Positions 1 to 5,395 of a DNA stretch of 5,395 nucleotides are shown here, piece after piece. How positions within the stretch are numbered: position 1 is the stretch's first letter; each line of letters starts with the position of its first letter. The notes beneath the pieces are model-generated. The model ran no database searches. It saw only the letters and a program-made list of their open reading frames with translations, and was not told the origin of the DNA. The position numbers and the translations under genes are program-made. The stretch is from Tannerellaceae bacterium (GTDB lineage: Bacteria > Bacteroidota > Bacteroidia > Bacteroidales > Tannerellaceae): NCBI GenBank assembly GCA_031267775.1, contig JAIRYL010000018.1, forward strand, positions 1 through 5,395, in the 5' to 3' direction.

Positions 1-571
1 GTTTCAGTTTATCGTATATTTTCAGGCAGGCCCAAGCGTCTAATGCGGCATACCTTTGTTGGGAGTCCGACAGGCTGTCGGCTTCCCAGTTTGAGAGGCG
101 CTGTCCTTTTGATATCTTCTTACTAAACAGGATGGCATATATTTTCTGCAGGCTGGCGTCTTCAATCCCGAATTGTCCTACGTGGTTTTGCAAATCAAGG
201 AAGTTCTGCGGCTCTATATTCGACCGTTTCCTTATCGCCCCAAAATCGTCGCGCAGAGAAAGCCCAATCTTTAATATATAGCCGTTCGACAGAAAACCTT
301 CCAGCGTTTTCGGGACGCCTATCTTATTCAGCCTGAAAAGGAAACAGACGTCTTCCGTAGCTATTTGCATCAGAGCGATTTTAAACCGCTGTCCTTTTGT
401 AAAACTCGGACGGGTTTCCGTATCAAACCCCACCTTTTCGTATTTTAACAAGTACTCCACGGCGCGTTTGGCGTCTTTCTTCGTTTCTATTATTATCACC
501 CGGCCTTTAAACTCTTCCACCGGAAGAAGCGCTATCTGTTCTTTCGTTATTGAATGCGTATACTGCATCAT
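1..571 (-). CDS. DEDDy-family 3'-5' exonuclease (partial, C-terminal end beyond left edge)
   Basis: This is a DnaQ-like 3'-5' exonuclease of the RNase D/WRN-exonuclease type, expected to remove nucleotides from DNA or RNA 3' ends using two metal ions in the cytoplasm. The 190 codons in the window hold all three motifs. Exo I is GFDTETRP at residues 48-55, with D50 and E52. Exo II is GLSLRDDF at 103-110, with D108 or D109. Exo III is YAALD at 174-178, with Y174 and D178 giving the DEDDy pattern. The stretch KGQRLSNWEADSLS (155-168) before Exo III also fits the WRN-exo-like subgroup. Start: ATGATG at 571, so the ATG at 571-569 overlaps the DUF5063 stop TGA at 570-568 (ATGA), which suggests translational coupling. 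There is no clear Shine-Dalgarno of its own. The frame is open to base 1, and only a short C-terminal tail is probably missing. No HRDC domain is visible. The natural substrate cannot be told from the sequence. The family assignment is strong; the exact role is inference. Confidence 0.93.
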   Translation of the reverse strand, partial: MMQYTHSITKEQIALLPVEEFKGRVIIIETKKDAKRAVEYLLKYEKVGFDTETRPSFTKGQRFKIALMQIATEDVCFLFRLNKIGVPKTLEGFLSNGYILKIGLSLRDDFGAIRKRSNIEPQNFLDLQNHVGQFGIEDASLQKIYAILFSKKISKGQRLSNWEADSLSDSQQRYAALDAWACLKIYDKLK

Positions 572-1113
572 TCTGTTTCGTTCGTTTCTAAATATTCTTC
601 TTTACTGTAACGTATGGCATGCAGGGCTTTCAAGGCGTTTAATAACCGCTGCCCCCAGTAATCGCCAAAGTTTATCCGGCACAGCGCCAGGGCGTTTTGC
701 ATAACCTCTTCGTTTCCTTGCCTGAACAAAGAAATAAAGTTGCCCGCGTCTTGATAGACGTCTGCCAGATTTTCCGAAATAAAGGCAGCTACCGGCATAT
801 CGCTGTATGGCATGTCGGGATGAAAAGTTTCCAGATACGCATCCTGTTCGCCCAATAATTCAACGGCTTGCTTGCGGACTGATTCATACATATCTTCCGT
901 CACGGCATATTCCGGTTCTACCTCGTTGTCGGGCAACGCTTCCGGCAGCAGGGCGGCCTTCAAATATAACAGGGGCAACATTTTCGTGGCCTTATCTACA
1001 AATTCAAGTATGGTAAACCGGCGCATGTTTTCCACCAGAGAACAATATTCCAACGCTACGGTTACAAACTCAATCGTATCTCGCCTGTATATCGGATTTT
1101 CAGTCTTATCCAT
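568..1113 (-). CDS. DUF5063 domain-containing protein
   Basis: A 181-residue, acidic, mostly helical protein that I recognise as the DUF5063 family of Bacteroidota; its function is not established. Recognisable blocks are the N-terminal NPIYRRDTIEFVTVALEYC (residues 6-24), a central LPLLYLKAALLP (46-57), PDMPYSDMPVAAFISENLAD (99-118) and a C-terminal helical part with NFGDYWGQRLLNALKALHAI (148-167). There is no signal peptide in this reading, so it is probably cytoplasmic. The ATG at 1113 is preferred because AAGGA lies five bases upstream and because NPxYRRD lies close to the N-terminus. A TTG at 1143 would add ten residues but has less support. It is the first gene of the leftward operon and overlaps the exonuclease gene by four bases, so the two are probably made in a fixed ratio and may act together. 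That partnership is inferred from gene order only. The frame upstream of the start is open and hydrophobic (see findings). Confidence 0.88.
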   Translation of the reverse strand: MDKTENPIYRRDTIEFVTVALEYCSLVENMRRFTILEFVDKATKMLPLLYLKAALLPEALPDNEVEPEYAVTEDMYESVRKQAVELLGEQDAYLETFHPDMPYSDMPVAAFISENLADVYQDAGNFISLFRQGNEEVMQNALALCRINFGDYWGQRLLNALKALHAIRYSKEEYLETNETE

Positions 1114-1123
1114 CTGTTTCCTT
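1114..1123 (-). promoter_or_regulatory. Shine-Dalgarno-like site of the DUF5063 gene
   Basis: Reading the minus strand, AAGGA (1123-1119) is followed by AACAG and then the ATG at 1113, a five-base spacing. This is a good match to the anti-Shine-Dalgarno sequence, which is often weak or missing in Bacteroidota. It decides the start in favour of the ATG at 1113 over the TTG at 1143. Confidence 0.55.
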
Positions 1124-1140
1124 TTCTTACCAATCAAGCG

Positions 1141-1148
1141 CAAAAATA
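1141..1148 (-). promoter_or_regulatory. Possible Bacteroides-type -7 box for the DUF5063-exonuclease operon
   Basis: The minus strand reads TATTTTTG here, which matches the Bacteroidota primary-sigma -7 consensus TAnnTTTG. It would place the transcript start about 20 bases before the ATG at 1113. The partner -33 TTTG is not convincing at the usual 19-21 bp distance: the best nearby sequence on the minus strand is GCTG. It lies in AT-rich DNA, so a chance match is possible. Confidence 0.35.
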
Positions 1149-1293
1149 GTAAATTAATTAAAAGAAGCAGCAGCGCCAGGAGAAGAAAGGAGATTTTCCC
1201 ATACAGGAAACGCAGGCTGTTTTATTTAAAAAGAGAATTTTCTAAAAAAAATTCATATTTTATTTAAACAGAATCAAGAGTAAGCGTGTATAT

Positions 1294-2331
1294 ATGATTA
1301 TGGCGACAATAAAAGAAATGGAACGAAATGGAATAGAGGCGCTACTCTTTGCTTATTTCTCCGGACAAACAACGGAACAGGAAAAAAAAGAGTTGCTGCA
1401 ATGGCTGGAAGCTGACGAGGCTAATAAAAAAATAATGGCGGAAATGACAGACTGGTGGGCCATATCTCATACGCCTCTGTTTGTGTCGGATAGAAAAGCC
1501 GACTTCAGGAAGTATTTTGGCGATTTGATACAAACCGGTCAAACGCAAAGAAAACAAAAGGCCTTCGGTTTTTCTTTATTGGGAAGAATGGCAGCCGTTG
1601 CTTTGCTTTTGTTACTGATTGGAGTAACAGCTTATTATACGGGAAAGAATACGCAGACTATAAGCCGGGAGACAGTTTCTTACGAAACGGTTGTTCCTTT
1701 CGGTTCAAAAACAAAGGTGATACTTCCCGACAAATCTATTCTTTGGATAAATGCCGGTTCAACGGTAAAGTATAGCGACAACAGGGTGGATAACCAACGG
1801 GAGGTTCTATTGGAAGGCGAAGCTTATTTTGAAGTAGCGCCTGATGTGTTGAAACCTTTTATTGTTAAAACAGGAAACTTAGACGTTAAAGTATTGGGAA
1901 CAAGTTTTAACGTAAGGGCTTATAATGATGAACAAACTATTGATGTTGCGCTGATTACGGGTAAAGTAGACGTTTATTTAAATAAAGCGAATAATGAATA
2001 TGGTAATGCAAAGTTAACGCCCAATCAAATGTTGAGCTATAATAAAGAAACAAACGATATGCGCATTGCCGCCGTTCACAGTTCGGATTATAGCGCGTGG
2101 AAAGACAGCCAATTTAAATTCTCGGAACAATCGTTCACCCGAATAGCAAGAGATTTGGAACGCAGACATAATATAGAAATAGATATAAACAGCGACTATC
2201 TTAAAAAGGAAATTTTTACGGGAAGTTTCTCTGATAATCATACGTTAATCGATATACTCAAGGAAATAGATGTGGATAAAAAATATAAATGGACACAAAC
2301 AGGAACGAAATTTATTATTGAAGATAAATAA
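1294..2331 (+). CDS. FecR-family anti-sigma factor (FecR plus DUF4974 domains)
   Basis: A single-pass inner-membrane anti-sigma factor of the Bacteroidota FecR type, 345 aa, the usual length. In this family the cytoplasmic N-terminus binds an ECF sigma factor and the periplasmic part receives a signal from a TonB-dependent receptor. Visible parts: a cytoplasmic helical domain (about 10-90) with LLFAYFSGQTTEQEKKELLQW; one transmembrane segment (about 97-116, GRMAAVALLLLLIGVTAYY); a FecR domain (about 128-250) with VPFGSKTKVILPDKSILWIN, EGEAYFEV, VLGTSFNVRAY and LTPNQMLSY; and a C-terminal DUF4974 domain (about 268-343) with AWKDSQFKF, LERRHNIEI and FTGSF. Start: ATGs at 1294, 1300 and 1318 are all possible; none has a clear ribosome-binding site, and 1318 would still keep the whole anti-sigma domain. 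The gene is 77 bp upstream of the SusC-like receptor on the same strand. Unusually, no ECF sigma gene precedes it. The family is certain; the signal and partner sigma are unknown. Confidence 0.96.
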   Translation: MIMATIKEMERNGIEALLFAYFSGQTTEQEKKELLQWLEADEANKKIMAEMTDWWAISHTPLFVSDRKADFRKYFGDLIQTGQTQRKQKAFGFSLLGRMAAVALLLLLIGVTAYYTGKNTQTISRETVSYETVVPFGSKTKVILPDKSILWINAGSTVKYSDNRVDNQREVLLEGEAYFEVAPDVLKPFIVKTGNLDVKVLGTSFNVRAYNDEQTIDVALITGKVDVYLNKANNEYGNAKLTPNQMLSYNKETNDMRIAAVHSSDYSAWKDSQFKFSEQSFTRIARDLERRHNIEIDINSDYLKKEIFTGSFSDNHTLIDILKEIDVDKKYKWTQTGTKFIIEDK

Positions 2332-2408
2332 AATGAAGACAAAGTAATAAGATGTATTATAAAATTAATTGTGAACAATATAATAATTATTAATTAAATC
2401 TAATTTTC
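2332..2408 (+). other. AT-rich spacer between fecR and the SusC-like gene
   Basis: This 77-bp, very AT-rich gap has no terminator-like hairpin followed by a T run, so readthrough from fecR is possible. It holds a perfect 12-bp palindrome TAATAATTATTA (2381-2392), a short inverted repeat TTGTGAACAA (2369-2378) and ATTAATT twice (2364-2370 and 2389-2395). No TTTG/TAnnTTTG promoter is seen. A promoter read by the cognate ECF sigma could lie here, but its consensus is not known, so I do not mark one. Confidence 0.5.
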
Positions 2409-5395
2409 ATGAACTTAAACTATCTAAGAAAAACAGCGCCAGGGTTGGTTGCGGCCTTATTGATGGTAGGAGTACCATTCAGTTCAGGTATAGTTTCTGC
2501 TTCCGAATTACAGACGCATTATATGTCTGTGCAGTTAGAAAACGCAACATTACGGGAACTTTTCGATATTATAGAAGAAAAGTTCGACTACTCCTTCCTT
2601 ATTCGGAACAATGACATCGATTTGTCGGAGCGTGTTTCTTTTGACATCTCAAACAAATCGGTAGAAGAGATTCTGACAAACGCCTTAAAAAAACAAAATG
2701 CTGAATTTGTTGTAAATGATAACCGTATTATTGTTTACAAATCGTCTAAACCGGCAAAATCAACAGAAATTACGCAGCAGGTTTCTATCATTAAAGGGGT
2801 AGTTGTTGATGCGGTAACAAACGAGCCGATTATTGGAGCGAATGTAATCGTAAAAGGAACTGTTACCGGAACAAGTACCGATTTCGACGGTAATTTCTCT
2901 TTTGACGCTCCTGCAGGCTCAACGCTTGTTGTCTCTTATATTGGATATAACAGCATGGAAGTGAGAGCTACAGCCGGCAGCATGACAATTCAACTGAAAG
3001 AAGATTCTCAAGCGTTGAGCGAGGTTGTAGTTGTTGGTTATGGCGTTCAGAAAAGAGAAAGCCTGACCGGTTCCATGCAGGTGGTAACGAGCGAGAAACT
3101 GCTGGATAATACAACGGCTACTGTTGAGAATATGCTCACAGGTAAAGCTCCCGGCGTTTATGTAAGCCCGGGCGAAGGTCAGCCGGGACAAGCCGGGAAA
3201 ATTGTTATTCGCGGTAAATCTACCGTAAATGGAAGTACAGACCCTTTATGGGTAATCGACGGCGTGATTGTAGGTAATTCTTCCGGCTCGTTAAATCCGG
3301 CCGATATTGAATCTATGTCTATCTTAAAAGATGCTGCATCTACCGCTATCTATGGTTCGCAGGGCGCCAATGGCGTAATATTGATTACAACCAAAAAAGG
3401 CCGTACAGGTAAGGCTACGGTGAGCGCTTCTGTTAAATTAGGAGTCAGCCAGTTTAGCAAGGGTAATTTGGAATTTATGGACGGGGCCGAATTATATGAT
3501 TATTTTAAATCATTCTCGAATCAGGAAATCATCAATTTCCCTCGCTGGAAAGATGATTTGCGTAATGCAAACTACGACTGGTTTAAGAAAGGTACCAAAT
3601 CTGGCTTTACGCAAGATTATAATATTTCGGTAAATGGCGGTTCCGAAAAAATGAAAACTTATTTGTCATTGGGATATTATAATGAAGATGGCGCCGTGAA
3701 AGAGTTCGATTATAAACGGTATAGCTTCCGTTTTAATGTGGATTACGACGTGTTCGACTGGTTAAAGATTAAACCTCAGATAAGCGGCGCCCGTTCGGAC
3801 GTAATGGATCAGCAGGCTGCCGTAAGTAGCTTATATGCTAATCTGCCATGGGATAGCCCGTATAACGAAGATGGAACGTTAGTGGGTAACAGGCCTAATC
3901 CTACGTGGGTTAATACGTCGGGCGATAATTATTTATATGACCAGCAATGGAACTTCAAGAACACAATCGGTTATGAATTTATGGGTAATTTTGATTTTGA
4001 TATTAAAATGACGGATTGGTTGACTTTCTCGTCTATCAATAACTACAGGTATGTTAATTTCAGCCGTAAAGAGTATCTTGATCCCCGTTCTTCTGATGGT
4101 AAAGGCGTTACAGGCAGTTTAAGAGATAGAATTACGCAAAGCTATCGTATTTACAGTAACCAGATACTTCGTTTTAACAAAACCTTTGACGTTCATTCTG
4201 TTAATGCATTGGCCGCTTATGAGTGGAATACATATACCGGTACGATGAATGAAAGCGTTAAGAGCGGTTTTGCTCCCGGATTTACGGTATCGGATGCGGC
4301 AGCCGTACCTCGCAGTATTGCAGGAAGCCAGAATGAGTGGGCGGTACAATCTATGTTGTTTAATGTAAATTATGCTTACGACAACAGGTATTTGGCGCAG
4401 TTTTCATTCAGACGGGACGGAGCTTCCAACTTTGGATCAAATGCCAGGTATGGTAACTTCTTTTCTGTAAGCGGCGGTTGGAATATTCACAGAGAAGAGT
4501 TCTTCTCGATAGAATCTGTCGACCAGTTGAAGTTACGTGCAAGCTATGGTTCTGTAGGGAAACGACCGGATAGCCTTTATCCTCATTTGGCTTTATTCAG
4601 CACAAATAAATATAATGAACAGCCGGGCGGCGTTTTGTATCAGATAGAGAATAAAGATTTAACCTGGGAAAAGACATATACCACAGGCGTGGGATTGGAC
4701 GCCATGTTCTTTCAACGCGTGAATCTTTCGCTCGATTATTATTATAAAAATACATCCAATCTGCTATACCAGGTACGTCTTCCGTCTGTTACGGGGGTAG
4801 ACCAGGCATGGAGAAATGTAGGTTCTGTAAAAAATCAAGGTTTTGAAGCAACGCTGGGCGTAGATATCCTGAAAGATTTAAACGATTGGGATTGGAGCGT
4901 TGAGGCTAATATCGGTTTAAACCGGAATAAGGTAGACAAATTATATGGCAATCAAGACCAAATGATTATTGTTACCGGATCGGGTGTTGTGGATAATGGC
5001 AATAAAATTTTAAAACCGGGTTTGGATGCTGATTCCTGGTATATGACCGAATGGGCGGGAGTGGATCCGGAAACGGGAAAAGCTCAATGGTTTACTACCG
5101 GCGAGAATGGCGAACGTGTAAAAACATTCAGTTATAGCGAAGCTTCTCAACATAAAGTTGTAGTAGGTAAATATTCGCCTGACTTCTTTGGAGGGTTTTC
5201 AACTAATGTGAAATACAGGAATTTTGATTTATCGGCTATGTTTACTTATAATGTAGGCGGTAAAATTTATAATTACAACCGTATTGAATATGATTCGGAC
5301 GGTACGTATACAGACCGAAACCAAATGAAACTTCAGAATGGTTGGAACCGGTGGGAAAAACCTGGCGATATAGCTACGCACCCTCAACCTATGTA
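2409..5395 (+). CDS. SusC/RagA-type TonB-linked outer membrane receptor with STN domain (partial, 3' end beyond right edge)
   Basis: An outer-membrane transporter that, with a SusD-like lipoprotein, imports glycans or peptides using TonB energy. The window holds 995 codons without a stop or frameshift; the family suggests about 100 more residues. Parts in order: signal peptide (about 1-31, hydrophobic GLVAALLMVGVPF, likely cut after VSA); STN domain (about 38-112, with ATLRELFDIIEEKFDYSFLI and NRIIVY); carboxypeptidase-regulatory-like beta domain (about 128-198, with VTNEPIIGANVIVKGT, DFDGNFSF and VVSYIGY); TonB-box-like SEVVVVGYG (204-212); plug (about 213-332) with LTGKAPGVYV, VIRGKSTVNGSTDPLWVIDG and the SusC signature YGSQGANGVILITTKKG; then the beta-barrel. 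The ATG at 2409 is chosen because it gives a proper signal peptide. The STN domain marks it as a signal-transducing receptor, and the adjacent fecR is its probable partner. The substrate cannot be read from this protein; neighbouring degradative genes outside the window would tell. Confidence 0.96.
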   Translation, partial: MNLNYLRKTAPGLVAALLMVGVPFSSGIVSASELQTHYMSVQLENATLRELFDIIEEKFDYSFLIRNNDIDLSERVSFDISNKSVEEILTNALKKQNAEFVVNDNRIIVYKSSKPAKSTEITQQVSIIKGVVVDAVTNEPIIGANVIVKGTVTGTSTDFDGNFSFDAPAGSTLVVSYIGYNSMEVRATAGSMTIQLKEDSQALSEVVVVGYGVQKRESLTGSMQVVTSEKLLDNTTATVENMLTGKAPGVYVSPGEGQPGQAGKIVIRGKSTVNGSTDPLWVIDGVIVGNSSGSLNPADIESMSILKDAASTAIYGSQGANGVILITTKKGRTGKATVSASVKLGVSQFSKGNLEFMDGAELYDYFKSFSNQEIINFPRWKDDLRNANYDWFKKGTKSGFTQDYNISVNGGSEKMKTYLSLGYYNEDGAVKEFDYKRYSFRFNVDYDVFDWLKIKPQISGARSDVMDQQAAVSSLYANLPWDSPYNEDGTLVGNRPNPTWVNTSGDNYLYDQQWNFKNTIGYEFMGNFDFDIKMTDWLTFSSINNYRYVNFSRKEYLDPRSSDGKGVTGSLRDRITQSYRIYSNQILRFNKTFDVHSVNALAAYEWNTYTGTMNESVKSGFAPGFTVSDAAAVPRSIAGSQNEWAVQSMLFNVNYAYDNRYLAQFSFRRDGASNFGSNARYGNFFSVSGGWNIHREEFFSIESVDQLKLRASYGSVGKRPDSLYPHLALFSTNKYNEQPGGVLYQIENKDLTWEKTYTTGVGLDAMFFQRVNLSLDYYYKNTSNLLYQVRLPSVTGVDQAWRNVGSVKNQGFEATLGVDILKDLNDWDWSVEANIGLNRNKVDKLYGNQDQMIIVTGSGVVDNGNKILKPGLDADSWYMTEWAGVDPETGKAQWFTTGENGERVKTFSYSEASQHKVVVGKYSPDFFGGFSTNVKYRNFDLSAMFTYNVGGKIYNYNRIEYDSDGTYTDRNQMKLQNGWNRWEKPGDIATHPQPM

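Larger units (their letters stand above)
1114..1293. other. Divergent intergenic region between the DUF5063 operon and fecR
   Basis: This 180-bp gap separates genes read in opposite directions and should hold both promoters. For the leftward operon it holds the AAGGA site and a possible -7 box. On the plus strand there is no TTG anywhere, so no TTTG/TAnnTTTG promoter for fecR can be drawn. An 11-bp direct repeat TTTTATTTAAA occurs at 1220-1230 and 1258-1268; in such AT-rich DNA it may be chance. No sigma-factor gene or recognisable remnant is present in any plus-strand frame. No convincing rho-independent terminator was seen. Confidence 0.7.

Noticed and set aside
99..399. 13-bp direct repeat CGCTGTCCTTTTG at 99-111 and 387-399
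   Set aside because: Both copies encode the KGQR residues of the exonuclease in the same frame (residues 155-158 and 59-62). It is explained by two similar protein motifs and codon choice, not by a mobile or regulatory repeat.
468..704. Plus-strand open frame of 78 codons across the DUF5063-exonuclease junction
   Set aside because: It is antisense to two well-supported genes and has no family signature; it is a shadow frame.
872..1267. 131-codon plus-strand open frame opposite the DUF5063 gene, running into the intergenic region
   Set aside because: It lies antisense to a clear DUF5063 coding region. Its product has no recognisable domain, and its tail is a Lys/Arg-rich run from AT-rich, purine-rich DNA. 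I checked it as a sigma-factor remnant and saw no region 2 or region 4 pattern.
2333..2347. Four-codon ATG AAG ACA AAG TAA frame just after fecR
   Set aside because: It is far too short to call a gene or leader peptide, and it has no ribosome-binding site or regulatory hairpin around it.
2401..2408. TAATTTTC as a -7 box for the SusC-like gene
   Set aside because: It lacks the final G of TAnnTTTG and lies immediately before the ATG, leaving no room for a transcript start and leader.
2919..3191. Minus-strand open frame of 90 codons inside the SusC-like gene
   Set aside because: It lies opposite the conserved plug domain of the receptor; the plus-strand frame is plainly the coding one.

Overview
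The window looks like chromosomal DNA from a Bacteroidales bacterium (phylum Bacteroidota). Three things point there. A SusC/RagA-type TonB-dependent receptor sits directly behind a Bacteroidota-style FecR anti-sigma factor that carries the C-terminal DUF4974 domain. A DUF5063 gene is paired with a DEDDy 3'-5' exonuclease. The one housekeeping promoter element I can see matches the Bacteroides -7 consensus TAnnTTTG. I cannot name a genus from the sequence alone.

Left third (1-1113, minus strand): two genes transcribed leftward. The DUF5063 gene (568-1113) comes first. The 3'-5' exonuclease (start at 571) overlaps it by four bases (ATGA) and runs off the left edge with all three catalytic motifs already present. 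A Shine-Dalgarno-like AAGGA and a possible TAnnTTTG box lie upstream of the DUF5063 start. This looks like a core operon for nucleic-acid metabolism.

Middle (1114-1293): a divergent intergenic region of 180 bp. It holds the promoter of the leftward operon and must hold whatever drives fecR. On the plus strand it has no TTG or TTTG, so no usual Bacteroides housekeeping promoter is visible for fecR. On the minus strand the DUF5063 frame stays open for 36 codons upstream of the ATG and encodes a strikingly hydrophobic segment.

Right two thirds (1294-5395, plus strand): a FecR-type inner-membrane anti-sigma factor (345 aa), a 77-bp AT-rich gap, then a SusC/RagA receptor whose first 995 residues are in the window. 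The receptor has a signal peptide, an N-terminal STN signalling domain, a carboxypeptidase-regulatory-like domain, a plug and most of the barrel. Together they form two parts of a trans-envelope signalling relay: substrate binding at the outer membrane is passed through the STN domain to the periplasmic part of FecR, which controls an ECF sigma factor. The sigma gene normally sits just upstream of fecR and is absent here; its place is taken by the divergent DUF5063 operon. A SusD-type lipoprotein would be expected beyond the right edge. No RNA genes, insertion sequences or CRISPR arrays were seen. I found no clearly novel system; the missing sigma gene is the most interesting point.
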